This document shows, piece after piece, positions 19,842 to 29,174 of a stretch of 64,000 nucleotides of DNA (the first letter of the stretch is position 1; the number at the start of each line of letters is the position of its first letter). The notes beneath the pieces were generated by a model, which was given only the letters and a program-made list of their open reading frames with translations, had not been told where the DNA came from and did no database searches. This DNA comes from Vibrio diabolicus (GTDB lineage: Bacteria > Pseudomonadota > Gammaproteobacteria > Enterobacterales > Vibrionaceae): assembly GCA_001048675.1 (NCBI GenBank), contig CCKK01000001.1, positions 118,102 to 182,101 on the forward strand, written 5' to 3'. A program made the translations under genes and the position numbers.

Positions 19842-20474
19842 TTAATTGGTTGAGAACTCTATTTCTTGCGATAGGCGCGAGCTAACAGGTTTCCCGTCAA
19901 CCAATTTTGGTTTAAATGTCCATTTAGAGACTGTTTTTCTTGCCGCTCGACCGAGGCCTAAGCGTCGTGGTTGCTCTTTAAGAACTTTGATGTCCTCTAC
20001 GGCACCACGTGCATTTACAGTAAACTCTAGTAAGACAACCCCTTTTTCAATTCCTGCTTTCGCAGCCTTTCTAGGCATTTGAGGCTGGAATGTTGCAAGA
20101 GGGGTCGGACCTCCGCTACCCGCTAATTGTGCACCTCCACCCTGGCTATAATGTCCAAGCACCGAGCCACCTGTAACATTTACGGGTAGGTCAAGTTTTG
20201 GCATGTCCATTGGGGTCTGCTCCATCACCGGTTTTACTGTCGCTGTCACTTTCATTTCTGGTGGCGGCGGCGGACGCTTAGGTGGTGGTGGTTTTGGAAG
20301 TTCGCGTTTTTTCTCCTGTATTTTTTCTTCTGGTTTAATGCGAATAAACTCGACCATACGCAGGTCATCATTCGACACTAACTCGTGGCGCTCTTTGTTT
20401 ACTAGCTTGTCCATCCCCCAGAACAACCCGAGGGAGACAATGAGCGCCAGTGCAATTGAGGCCAGATACCGCAT
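19842..20474 (-). CDS. tonB: TonB energy-transducing protein (short Vibrio TonB2/3 type)
   Basis: A 210-residue periplasm-spanning protein with one N-terminal membrane helix (YLASIALALIVSLGLFWGM), a short proline-rich spacer (ELPKPPPPKRPPPPPEMKV) and a C-terminal TonB domain ending in FKPKLVDGKPVSSRLSQEIEF. The spacer is much shorter than in TonB1, as in the TonB2 and TonB3 systems of Vibrio. It passes proton-motive energy from ExbBD to outer-membrane receptors. Start ATG 20474 lies 4 bp after the exbD stop; the frame to 20501 would overlap exbD. The whole cluster is closely spaced and probably one operon. Confidence 0.9.
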   Translation of the reverse strand: MRYLASIALALIVSLGLFWGMDKLVNKERHELVSNDDLRMVEFIRIKPEEKIQEKKRELPKPPPPKRPPPPPEMKVTATVKPVMEQTPMDMPKLDLPVNVTGGSVLGHYSQGGGAQLAGSGGPTPLATFQPQMPRKAAKAGIEKGVVLLEFTVNARGAVEDIKVLKEQPRRLGLGRAARKTVSKWTFKPKLVDGKPVSSRLSQEIEFSTN

Positions 20475-20478
20475 AAGC

Positions 20479-20886
20479 TTAATCCTTATTGGTTGCGGCA
20501 ATGGAGATGCTTTCTACACCTGCCATTTTGATCTGGTCCATAACCTTCACGACTACGCCAGCATTTGCTTCAGTGTCGGCTTGGATAACAACTGCGCCAT
20601 CAGGACTTTCTGCACGAAGACGTTCAATGTTCGCGCGAACCGCGTCCACTTCGATGCGGCGTTTATCAACCCAAACATCACCCGCCGCACCAACTGCGAC
20701 CATGATGTTACCTTTCTTAACGGTTTGCGCTGAGCTTGCCGTCGGACGGTTTACTTCCAGACCTGCTTCTTTTACGAACGATGTTGTTACGATAAAGAAG
20801 ATCAACATGATAAATACGATGTCGAGCATCGGTGTCATATCGATAGCGGTTTCATCACTGCTATCACTGCTATAGCGTCTTTTCAT
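20479..20886 (-). CDS. exbD: Biopolymer transport protein ExbD
   Basis: A 135-residue ExbD/TolR protein with a single N-terminal helix (DIVFIMLIFFIVTTSFV) preceded by the proton-path aspartate in TPMLDIVF. The remaining residues form the periplasmic domain. With ExbB it makes the proton-driven motor for TonB. The gene lies between exbB (25 bp upstream) and tonB (4 bp downstream). Confidence 0.93.
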   Translation of the reverse strand: MKRRYSSDSSDETAIDMTPMLDIVFIMLIFFIVTTSFVKEAGLEVNRPTASSAQTVKKGNIMVAVGAAGDVWVDKRRIEVDAVRANIERLRAESPDGAVVIQADTEANAGVVVKVMDQIKMAGVESISIAATNKD

Positions 20887-20911
20887 GACCTATACCTCTA
20901 ATTCCATTTAC

Positions 20912-21439
20912 TCAGGCAATATGCTTTAGCTTATCTTCCAGCTTTTGCGTTGTGACTTTGGCTAAATGATCAAGACGTGAACTAAAGAACAGTCCTGATA
21001 GAGAAGCCACCATCCCGGCTAAAGTTGGGATTGTTGCCTTTGAGATCCCCGAGGCCATTGCTCGAGGGCTTCCTGTTCCTGTTACCGCTAAGATGTCGAA
21101 TACTTGGATCATGCCGACAACGGTGCCGAGTAGACCCAGTAGGGGACAAAGTGCAATCAACACTTTCACGATTGGTAGTCCCTTTTTATTCTCAATATCC
21201 TGACGAGAAACGATTTCTTGTCGGATCATCTTAGCGTTCCAACTTTGATGCTCTGAGCGCTCTTGCCATGAGCCAACGGCTTTTTTCATGGCTTTTGGAG
21301 CGACGGCAGCAAAATAGAACCAACGTTCTAACAATACTGCCCACAGCATAAAGCTGAGGATGAAGATGGCGACGAGTACATCGCCACCCATTCCCAAGAA
21401 GCGCCTAATTGATTCAAGTTCTCCAACTAACCACCACAT
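20912..21439 (-). CDS. exbB: Biopolymer transport protein ExbB
   Basis: A 175-residue MotA/TolQ/ExbB-family membrane protein with three hydrophobic segments: VAIFILSFMLWAVLLERWF near the start, VKVLIALCPLLGLLGTVVGMI and TIPTLAGMVASLSGLFFSS. The LLGLLGTVVGM signature is typical. It is shorter than E. coli ExbB, as is usual for Vibrio ExbB2/3, which work with the extra protein TtpC encoded just upstream. It forms the stator with ExbD. Confidence 0.93.
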   Translation of the reverse strand: MWWLVGELESIRRFLGMGGDVLVAIFILSFMLWAVLLERWFYFAAVAPKAMKKAVGSWQERSEHQSWNAKMIRQEIVSRQDIENKKGLPIVKVLIALCPLLGLLGTVVGMIQVFDILAVTGTGSPRAMASGISKATIPTLAGMVASLSGLFFSSRLDHLAKVTTQKLEDKLKHIA

Positions 21440-21448
21440 AACGCCTCC

Positions 21449-22810
21449 TTAGCTTTCGGCTTTATGCAGTTTTTCCTGATAGCGAGCGATGAAGCCTGCA
21501 CTCTGTTCTTCAAGAGTTTGAACCAAACGACGACCTTTGCTGTGTACGATGGTGTAAAGGAACAGCAATGGAATTGCGACAACCAGACCTAGCATAGTGG
21601 TAACAAGAGCTTCAGAAATACCGCCAGCCATCAGTTTAGGGTCGCCGGTACCGAACAGAGTAATGGCTTGGAATGTGCCGATCATACCCATTACCGTACC
21701 CAGTAGACCAAGTAGAGGCGCTACAGAAGCAAATAGCTTGATTGAGCTGATGAAGCGTTCAATGCTTGGAGCATTACGTAGAATGATTTCGTCCAGCTTC
21801 GCTTCCAGATCTTCAAGGTTGTCACCTTTGTGCTCTTGGTAAGCTTGGATAACTTCACCCAATGGGTTGCCAGGAATCACGGTTTCTGATTTTGCTTGCT
21901 TACGCATTTTGCCGCCAATCACTTGAAGGCGTAGGAAGCAAATTAGAGCAATGATAGCGCCAACTGCACCCATACCTAGAATGACGTAGCCTACGATGCC
22001 ACCTTGATCAATACGTTCTTGAACGGTAGGACTTTGCACAAGTAGAGACAAAATGACGCCACGGGATGGGTCAATAAACAGTGGCTCATAGCTGTTTGAC
22101 GCTGACTCAAATCCTGCAACATGACGTGTAATATTGGTGCGAGGCTGTCGAGAGAGTTCTTCGAACTTACCTGTTTGAGGTACATAAGTGACGTACTTAC
22201 CATCGGCAATCGCGTTAAACTCACCGACGAGAGTGACATCGCGAACCGCTTCTTTACCTTCGCCATAAACAACCGTTGCTTGGGTTGTTGCAGTTTCGCC
22301 AGAAGCAACCACTTGTTGAAGAATGGTATGCCAGAAAGCTTCTAGCTCTTGTGTTGACGGCAGTTCTTTACTTTCAGCCAGTTTCGTTAGTAGAGCGTCA
22401 CGCTCTGGGAACTGAACAGCGTTTTGAGAGGCTGCAAATAAGCCCTTAAACTCTCCCGCATACTGGCGGACCACACCAAACATTTCGCCCAAAGTACCAG
22501 AGCGAACACGTAGGGTTTCTGTTAGTTCAGTTAGCTGCTTATCGTTTTCATCAAAGGTTGCTTTAAGTTGATCGCCCAGAGCTTGCTGCGCAGCTAACTC
22601 TTCGCGAGCTTGTTGCAATAATGCCGCTTGCTTATCGCGGTTGTTCTTGAACTCAGCTTCACGGGCTTTGTTCTCTTTCGACTCAACGATGCTTTCTGAT
22701 TTTACGTTTTTAAGTAGTTCAGATAAGTTTTTAGGCGCTTCTGCTTGTACGCCAGAAACCATAAATAAGCTCGCTAGTAGGCCAGCGGCTAGAGTTTTGA
22801 ATCCTTTCAT
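21449..22810 (-). CDS. ttpC: TtpC, MotA/TolQ/ExbB-domain protein of the TonB system
   Basis: A 453-residue protein. A signal peptide (LAAGLLASLFMVSGVQA) leads a periplasmic coiled-coil region of about 230 residues (KNNRDKQAALLQQAREELAAQ). A C-terminal ExbB-like membrane domain follows, with VGYVILGMGAVGAIIALICFL, LFASVAPLLGLLGTVMGMI and LVTTMLGLVVAIPLLFLY. This architecture is TtpC, which is needed for TonB2-type transport in vibrios. It lies 9 bp upstream of exbB and 3 bp after the DUF3450 gene. Confidence 0.92.
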   Translation of the reverse strand: MKGFKTLAAGLLASLFMVSGVQAEAPKNLSELLKNVKSESIVESKENKAREAEFKNNRDKQAALLQQAREELAAQQALGDQLKATFDENDKQLTELTETLRVRSGTLGEMFGVVRQYAGEFKGLFAASQNAVQFPERDALLTKLAESKELPSTQELEAFWHTILQQVVASGETATTQATVVYGEGKEAVRDVTLVGEFNAIADGKYVTYVPQTGKFEELSRQPRTNITRHVAGFESASNSYEPLFIDPSRGVILSLLVQSPTVQERIDQGGIVGYVILGMGAVGAIIALICFLRLQVIGGKMRKQAKSETVIPGNPLGEVIQAYQEHKGDNLEDLEAKLDEIILRNAPSIERFISSIKLFASVAPLLGLLGTVMGMIGTFQAITLFGTGDPKLMAGGISEALVTTMLGLVVAIPLLFLYTIVHSKGRRLVQTLEEQSAGFIARYQEKLHKAES

Positions 22811-22813
22811 CTC

Positions 22814-23578
22814 TTATTCCTCCCCAGCAAATACAGGCAGTTTGATTAGCGCTGGTGGCGCTTGCTTCTTCGCGATACGAAGGCCTTGCTGTACCGCGAT
22901 GCGGTAGCTTTCTGGTAATGTTTCCCATTGACGTGTTTGTTGGTTCCACATACCTGTCTCACCACCGTCTGGAGATTGGAATAGAAGTGCTGTGCGACCA
23001 ATACGTAGGAAGTCGTAAGTCACGATTTCACCATTTCGGTCTAGGCTAGCTTTGTAAGATTCGATTGAGCGAGAGAAGCCTTCTTCAATTTGGTACGCTT
23101 CCATTACTTTACGGAATTTTTCTGAAGTTGTTACGTCGGCGCGATCCATGAGACGACGCAGTTCTTGAACTCGCTTATTACGCTCTTTTTTCTGGAAAGG
23201 CAGATCGAGAGTCACAAATTCGTCGAGTGCATCGATCATTTTTAATGTAAGTGGCACCACTTCTGTTGCCGTTTGATCGATTTGAGCAATTTGGTTATTT
23301 AATGAGTCCAACTCGCCTTGCTGCGATTGAACCATACGGTTAATTTGCTCGTTGTAGACTTTCATACTGTCGATTTGACGAAGTAAGCCTTTGTATTCTG
23401 CCAACATGCCTTCAGTGCTTTCGGCATAGTTGTCGATTTTTTGTTGCGAAGCTTCTGAAGATTGATTTGCTTTTGCTTGTGTGGAAACGACAGCACCAGA
23501 GTTGGCCGCTACAGAGCTACTACTGATAGTAAGCAATGCTGCAGCTATGGCACTGAGACCAAATTCCTTGAATTTCAT
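22814..23578 (-). CDS. DUF3450 periplasmic coiled-coil protein
   Basis: A 254-residue protein with a signal peptide (LSAIAAALLTISSSSVAANS) followed by a long coiled coil (ESTEGMLAEYKGLLRQID, QGELDSLNNQIAQIDQ) and a C-terminal domain ending RIAKKQAPPALIKLPV. This is the DUF3450 family, found as the first gene of ttpC-exbB-exbD-tonB-TPR clusters in marine gammaproteobacteria. The function is unknown; its position suggests a periplasmic partner of TtpC. The operon probably starts upstream of 23578. Confidence 0.85.
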   Translation of the reverse strand: MKFKEFGLSAIAAALLTISSSSVAANSGAVVSTQAKANQSSEASQQKIDNYAESTEGMLAEYKGLLRQIDSMKVYNEQINRMVQSQQGELDSLNNQIAQIDQTATEVVPLTLKMIDALDEFVTLDLPFQKKERNKRVQELRRLMDRADVTTSEKFRKVMEAYQIEEGFSRSIESYKASLDRNGEIVTYDFLRIGRTALLFQSPDGGETGMWNQQTRQWETLPESYRIAVQQGLRIAKKQAPPALIKLPVFAGEE

Positions 23579-23610
23579 GGTTGCATCCTTGTCAGTGTTT
23601 TAGTCAGTCG

Positions 23611-23634
23611 AAAAGGGCGCGGAAAACCCGCGCC
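23611..23634 (-). terminator. Terminator/attenuator between the receptor gene and the TonB operon
   Basis: On the minus strand GGCGCGG / CCGCGCC with a GTTTT loop is followed by CTTTTCG. It lies 10 bp after the receptor stop and 33 bp before the DUF3450 ATG. The T-run is short, so partial read-through from receptor into TonB operon is possible. Confidence 0.7.
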
Positions 23635-23643
23635 AAATATTTT

Positions 23644-26244
23644 TTAGAAGTCGTATGATGCCTCGATGTAAAGCTGACGGCCGATTGGATCGTCATATCC
23701 AGTTGCATAGAATGGAGAGGTATCATTTAGAGGATCGGCAGGCGGTACCTTGTCAAACATGTTGATAGCACCAAGAGTTACACGACCACTCTCGTTGAAT
23801 TGGTAAGAAGCCGTTAGGTTCCATGTTGTCATGCTCGCGATTTCTGCTTTGTAACCAGCTTTCTTAGCAGAGTCACAGTCATCAAAGTAGTAACGGTTCG
23901 CATAGCTTGAACACATACGGTCGCGGTATTTACCAAATAGGTTGATAGCGACATCTTCGTATGCCCAGCCAAGGTTTAACGTTGCGGTGTATTCAGGCAT
24001 GAAATCTCTTTCATCTGTTACTGGCTCACTGTCGTTTTCTTGATATTCAGCAATCAAGATCTTAGTTACAGCTACGCGCGTATTGAATGAACCGAACTCA
24101 TTAGTGTCGTAAGCATATTTCACAGCAAGGTCAACACCAGAACGCTCTTCATATGACTGGTTGACTGGGCCGTAAGATACGGACTTGATTGTACCGTCTG
24201 TATTACGAACTACTTCTGTGCCTGGGTATTTACCTGGATCGTTAATTACGTCTTGGTAAGTTGGTGCTGTTACGACGTCTTCCATCTTGATGTGGTACCA
24301 GTCAACGGTTACGCCAAGGTCATCCACAGGTTCCCAAGCTAGACCCAAGTTAATGTTTGTACTTGTTTCTTCTTTCAGCTCAGAGTTAGGGCCGTTAAGC
24401 GTATCGAAGTATTGAGTATCACACTCTGGGTACTTATCTTTATCTTGTGGGCCGCTACCACCAGCGTTGGCACAAAGCACAGGGTCAAAACCAGAGCCAA
24501 AGCCTCGAGTTTGATCGCCAAATAGTCGTTTCAAGTCTGGAGCTCGGAAACCTAGACCGTAGCTACCACGAAGCAATAGAGTGTCAGTAGGACGGTATGC
24601 TAGTGCTACTTTAGGAGTGAAGGCTCCGCCTGTTGCCGAGTCGTCGAAGTAGTGGTCATAACGACCAGCGACAGTCATTTCCAAATCTTCAATGATAGGA
24701 ATTAGGGCTTCGACACCAAGACCAATCTGATCACGGTCACCGCCACCTGATGTTCCGCCTAGACCAGAGAAACCACCAGCCGCTGTTGTCGCATCAATCG
24801 TTTCGTTGTAGTCAGTACGGTTCCATTCACCATAAACAGCAAAGCCAGACATACCAGCAGGCAGTTCAACCAAATCACCGGCCAGTGAGCCGTTAACAGA
24901 GTAAAGCTTTGAGTAGGCTTCTTTGCTTGATGTGCCGCTGTATTTGTTTACAACGTCTTGAGAGATAGGCCCTAGAAGATCGACATCGCCATTTTGTACG
25001 GCTTGATCAAGAGTTAGAAAGATTGCTGGGTTGCTTGTTTCAACGCTTTGCTCAGAGTAACCAGCTGATAGGTCCCAATCATACGCATCAGCAAGCAGGC
25101 CGTTCAAGCCTAAGGTTAAGCCAAAAGAATCGGCTTCAGTGTTACTTTCGCGTGGGCCAAATTCGACCATACGGCGAGTGTATTCACCTTCGCCGCGGAA
25201 GTGAGTGGCATCAACTTCTACGCTGTAAGGGTTAGGTTCGAATTCAGATTCTGTAGACTTGTAGCCAAAACGGGCTTCTGCCATGGCAGTGACATTGTCG
25301 TTAATGTCCATTTCACCACGTAAAAGCAGGTCTACTTGTTTATTTTCTGGTTTCAACGTTCGGTATGCAGAGCGGTTAACACCACACTTGCCATCCGCTC
25401 GTTCAATAGCGGCATCACCAACGACTTCTTTACATGAAGAACCAGCATCAGCTGGTGTTAGAAGTGTTCCGTTTGCGCCTTCAAAGTTTGCACCGTAGCT
25501 AGAGTAACCACTTAGCTGAGAACGGCTAGAACCGTCATCGCCAGCCCAATCATCTCGGTCAGATTGCTTAAGCATTTCGTTGCCCGCAAATTGGCCAACG
25601 AAGAGAATACGTTTATCGTCAAAATCTTTACCGGCAACAACGTCTAAACGGCCATTTTGGTAGCCACCATCTGTTGCGTCACCCGCACGTACTTTTACAG
25701 AAACGCCATCAAAGTCTTTCTTTAAAATGAAGTTTACGACACCGCCGATCGCGTCGGAGCCGTAGATAGCGGAACCTGAATCAGTCATTACTTCAACACG
25801 CTCGATAGCGGCAACAGGGATTTGACCAATGTCTTGGAAGTTAGATGTGCCATCTTGAGCCAGTGGGTATTGAGGAAGGCGACGACCATCGATAAGAATC
25901 AATGTGCGTGAAGCGCCAAGACCACGTAAGTTGACTGACTGTGCTGCAGGTGTGAATGAGAAAGAGTTCGTTTGAGCCATTACACCACCGGTGTTTTGAG
26001 TCAAACTGTTCAACACGTCTTGCGCGCTGTTAAAACCTTTAGATTCAATATCTTTACTATTAATAACAGTAACTGGTGAAGGACCTTCCATATCCGTCGT
26101 GGAGATACGCGAACCAGTAACTTTCATCTTTTGAAGTTTTTCAACTTGTTGCTCTTCTGCCAGTGCTGTTGCTGGGGCTACGACTGCTGCTGTCCCCAAC
26201 GCAAGGCTTATCGCAACAGATAAAGCGGTTGTGTTTTTATACAT
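23644..26244 (-). CDS. TonB-dependent outer-membrane receptor
   Basis: An 866-residue receptor. A signal peptide ends at ATALA before EEQQ. The plug domain holds KVTGSRISTTDMEGPSPVTVI and VNLRGLGASRTLILIDGRR, then GSAIYGSDAIGGVVNFIL. The 22-strand barrel region ends in an aromatic terminal residue (GRQLYIEASYDF), as required for BAM insertion. The GSRI-type plug is common in receptors for peptides and sugars in marine bacteria and is not of the haem or classic siderophore type; the ligand cannot be named. It is encoded just upstream of a TonB system and divergent from a peptide ABC importer. I see no convincing Fur box upstream, arguing weakly against iron regulation. Confidence 0.88.
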   Translation of the reverse strand: MYKNTTALSVAISLALGTAAVVAPATALAEEQQVEKLQKMKVTGSRISTTDMEGPSPVTVINSKDIESKGFNSAQDVLNSLTQNTGGVMAQTNSFSFTPAAQSVNLRGLGASRTLILIDGRRLPQYPLAQDGTSNFQDIGQIPVAAIERVEVMTDSGSAIYGSDAIGGVVNFILKKDFDGVSVKVRAGDATDGGYQNGRLDVVAGKDFDDKRILFVGQFAGNEMLKQSDRDDWAGDDGSSRSQLSGYSSYGANFEGANGTLLTPADAGSSCKEVVGDAAIERADGKCGVNRSAYRTLKPENKQVDLLLRGEMDINDNVTAMAEARFGYKSTESEFEPNPYSVEVDATHFRGEGEYTRRMVEFGPRESNTEADSFGLTLGLNGLLADAYDWDLSAGYSEQSVETSNPAIFLTLDQAVQNGDVDLLGPISQDVVNKYSGTSSKEAYSKLYSVNGSLAGDLVELPAGMSGFAVYGEWNRTDYNETIDATTAAGGFSGLGGTSGGGDRDQIGLGVEALIPIIEDLEMTVAGRYDHYFDDSATGGAFTPKVALAYRPTDTLLLRGSYGLGFRAPDLKRLFGDQTRGFGSGFDPVLCANAGGSGPQDKDKYPECDTQYFDTLNGPNSELKEETSTNINLGLAWEPVDDLGVTVDWYHIKMEDVVTAPTYQDVINDPGKYPGTEVVRNTDGTIKSVSYGPVNQSYEERSGVDLAVKYAYDTNEFGSFNTRVAVTKILIAEYQENDSEPVTDERDFMPEYTATLNLGWAYEDVAINLFGKYRDRMCSSYANRYYFDDCDSAKKAGYKAEIASMTTWNLTASYQFNESGRVTLGAINMFDKVPPADPLNDTSPFYATGYDDPIGRQLYIEASYDF

Positions 26245-27064
26245 CCTTGTTGCTCCGATTATTATTATTTCCTATGTCTGGCCGCATAGCGGCCAATTGT
26301 GACGTTAATATTTCGTTAACGTTCGGCCAATGTATAACCGAGATGAAAAAAGGAAGTCAAACCAGTGGTAAACGGGGATGCTTAAATGTAAAAAAGATGT
26401 AAATAACCAGGGTTGGTTTAAAACGCGGAATAAAAAACTAAATAGCCTTACCAAGGCGACATCAAATTTCAATAAAACACCGTATTTTGTGTTTCTTATA
26501 AACTTTAATGACTTATCTTGCCTATGGTTTTTTAGTGGGTAATTGAATCTGAAAAAAGATATTTTTCCAGTGAATTGTTCTGAGATGAGTTTTATATCGA
26601 ATCCATACTTTGGTGACTCGAACTTATAGGGTGGTATCAAAATATGATACCCATTGCTGTAAAAGGGCTCACTCGTATTTTTAGGTCAAATATACATGTG
26701 GTGGATATGTCTATTTATTCCATGTATTTGCATTTTTATGTAAGGTTTTGGCTCTAAACAGCCTAGATTGATATTCTGTGTGAATTATTTTTGTGGTTTT
26801 TTATAATTTTTTACAAAAACATTTCTGTTTTTCGACTTCGGAGGAAGTTTGTCATGTTTTGGTTTCAAACACTTGAAGCTGATGTGGATTCAAGATAAAT
26901 ATGACGCTGAAATTATTGCAGTAGTAGAAAAGTCTGGTTCTTGAAACGCAGGGAGTGTGTTTCAACAGTTTTAGTTACTACGAGATAAATATGCACCACT
27001 TTAGGCGGGGAACTTCCTCTTTCACTCCGCCTGAATTGGACAGTAGACAAGGAGCAAGTTGTAT
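26245..27064. other. Long intergenic region between receptor and peptide importer
   Basis: About 820 bp without a credible gene. The receptor-proximal part holds a perfect hairpin TGGCCGC ATA GCGGCCA (26279-26295), 35 bp upstream of the receptor ATG, so probably in its leader. The middle (about 26380-26900) is AT-rich and free of coding signals on either strand. The right end holds an imperfect stem AGGCGG / CCGCCT around 27003-27030 and the AAGGAG ribosome site of the oppB-like gene. It must contain two divergent promoters, but I cannot place them with confidence. Confidence 0.6.
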
Positions 27065-28091
27065 ATGCTGTCGTACTTTTTACGCCGTTTGGCGTTGGTG
27101 ATACCAACGTTTCTCGGGATAACTATTCTTATCTTTGCTATCACTCGTTTCGTGCCGGGCGGACCTGTTGAACGCATGTTGTCACAAATGCAGTCTCAAG
27201 GGGATGGTGCCGCATCAATGACGTCTGCTGGTGGCAATACCGCCCTTTCTGATGATCAAATCGCTGAGCTAAATGCGTTTTACGGTCTGGATAAGCCAGT
27301 GACAGAAGCGTATGTGGAGTGGCTAAGTCGCTTGGTCGTGCTAGACCTTGGTGAGTCAACACGTTACTACGAACCCGTCTCTGACATGATTGCAGAGCGT
27401 TTACCTGTGTCGTTATTTTATGGCGGCATGACCTTTTTTATTCAGTTATTTTATCTCGATCCCTCTTGGTTATTACAAGGCGCTCAAGCACGGTTCTGTG
27501 TTTGATTCCGCTTCTTCAATACTCATCTTTGTGGGCTATGCATTGCCTGGCTATGTGGTGGGTGTATTGCTCATCACGCTATTTAGTTATCACTTGGAAT
27601 GGTTTCCTATGGGAGGCTTTGTCGGCGATGACTTCGACGATTACGAAACTTTCTTTGAACGCGCCAAGGACATCATGTGGCACGCGGTGTTGCCTTTAAT
27701 CTGTTACCTCATTGGCGACTTTGCAACACTGACAATGACGATGAAAAACAACCTGATGGAAAACCTTTCTTCAGACTATATCCGTACAGCTATCGCGAAG
27801 GGCTTACCTTTCAAAAAGGCGGTTCGTAAGCACGCGTTGCGTAACAGCTTAATCCCAATCGCGAGTCACTTTGGTAACTCTTTGTTGTTCTTCATGACTG
27901 GTGCCTTCCTGATTGAAGTTATCTTCAATATTGATGGCATTGGCTTATTGGGTTACGAATCAATCATGGAGCGTGACTACCCTGTTGTTATGGGTATTGT
28001 CGCCATTAATGCGCTGTTGCTGCTCATTGGTAACATTATTTCAGATATTTGTGTTGCTTTAGTCGACCCACGTGTGAAGTTTGGAGCGTAA
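27065..28091 (+). pseudogene. Peptide ABC transporter permease (OppB/YejB-like), one frame shift
   Basis: A first frame (27065 to about 27450, MLSYFLRRLALVIPTFLGI, the classic start of OppB/DppB/YejB) is joined to a second frame running to 28091 with the rest of the permease. The second part includes the EAA-like loop (LSSDYIRTAIAKGLPFKKAV) and the final helix. The break is at a run of four T (27449-27452). With three T the two frames join into a 341-residue protein reading QLFISIPLG, exactly as expected. A base-call error is therefore more likely than loss of function. Start ATG 27065 has AAGGAG 10 bases upstream. It is the first gene of the importer operon. Confidence 0.82.
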
Positions 28092-28092
28092 C

Positions 28093-29136
28093 ATGATTAA
28101 AGTTAGTCCATTAACTCAAAAGAAAATTCGCCACTTTAAAGAGATCAAACGAGGCTATTGGTCGTTTGTCATTCTCTCAATCATGTTGATCCTGTCGCTC
28201 TTTGCTGAACTTCTGATTAATAGTAAAGCGCTAGTCGTCAAGTACGATGGTAGCTACTATTTTCCTGTTGTCAGTGATGTCCGTTTAGGCAGTGAATTCG
28301 GCCAAGAGTCATCCAGCGAAGCGGATTATCGCGTGCTGCAAAAAGCGTTTGAGGCCGAAGGGGGCGACAACTTTGTTATTTTGCCGCTTGTGCCATGGAA
28401 CCCATATGAACAAGATTTTAGTGGTGATTTCCCGCCAACAGCGCCTAGTGCCGAAAACAAGCATTATTTAGGTACAGATGTGATAGGTCGCGATATTTTG
28501 GCGCGACTTGTCTACGGCTTTAGAACGGCAATGGGATTTGCGTTGCTCACTATGGCAATTTCCTACGCGATTGGTACCGCAGTTGGTTGTGCTATGGGTT
28601 TTTGGGGCGGTAAATTTGACTTGTTTGTACAGCGACTTATCGAAATCTGGTCAATGGTACCGTTTTTGTACGTCATTATGATTCTTGTCTCAATCGTTCA
28701 ACCGACGTTCGCTCTCTTTGTCGCTATTAACGTGCTTTTCACCTGGATGGGTATGACATGGTACATGCGGACCATGACTTATAAAGAAGCGGCACGAGAA
28801 TACGTAATGGCGGCACGTGCTTTAGGGGCATCGACGGGACGTATTTTGTTTAATCACATCCTACCGAATACGATGGTGATGATCGTGACATTGGCGCCGT
28901 TCACTATTGCAGCAAACATCACTGCGTTGACCGCTTTGGATTATCTAGGTTTAGGTCTGATGCCACCAACGCCAAGTTGGGGGGAACTGCTACAACAAGG
29001 TAAATCTAACCTAGACTCGCCATGGATTGTTGCCTCAGTGGTGACGTCAATTGTACTCGTGTTGGTAATGGTGACCTTTATTGGTGAAGCCATTCGAGCG
29101 GCCTTCGACCCGAAAAAATTCACACGCTATGTTTAA
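28093..29136 (+). CDS. Peptide ABC transporter permease (OppC/YejE-like)
   Basis: A 347-residue inner-membrane permease. After TM1 (FVILSIMLILSLFAELLI) comes a periplasmic insertion of about 85 residues (KYDGSYYFPVVSDV... LVPWNPYEQDF) that is characteristic of YejE rather than of OppC. Five further helices follow, and the EAA motif is YVMAARALGASTGRILFNHILP. ATG 28093 is 1 bp after the previous stop, implying translational coupling; the frame to 28081 overlaps the preceding gene. It pairs with the upstream OppB/YejB-like gene. Confidence 0.9.
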   Translation: MIKVSPLTQKKIRHFKEIKRGYWSFVILSIMLILSLFAELLINSKALVVKYDGSYYFPVVSDVRLGSEFGQESSSEADYRVLQKAFEAEGGDNFVILPLVPWNPYEQDFSGDFPPTAPSAENKHYLGTDVIGRDILARLVYGFRTAMGFALLTMAISYAIGTAVGCAMGFWGGKFDLFVQRLIEIWSMVPFLYVIMILVSIVQPTFALFVAINVLFTWMGMTWYMRTMTYKEAAREYVMAARALGASTGRILFNHILPNTMVMIVTLAPFTIAANITALTALDYLGLGLMPPTPSWGELLQQGKSNLDSPWIVASVVTSIVLVLVMVTFIGEAIRAAFDPKKFTRYV

Positions 29137-29174
29137 GCGAGCATTGTGAGCAAAACATAAAAAAGGGAAGTTTT

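Noticed and set aside
26245..26400. Fur box upstream of the TonB-dependent receptor
   Set aside because: ATTATTATTATT-like sequence is present but no 19-bp GATAATGATAATCATTATC-like palindrome is seen.
26305..26640. 111-aa open frame on the minus strand upstream of the receptor
   Set aside because: AT-rich, no ribosome site, composition (Phe/Leu/Lys rich) typical of chance frames; overlaps the likely receptor promoter.
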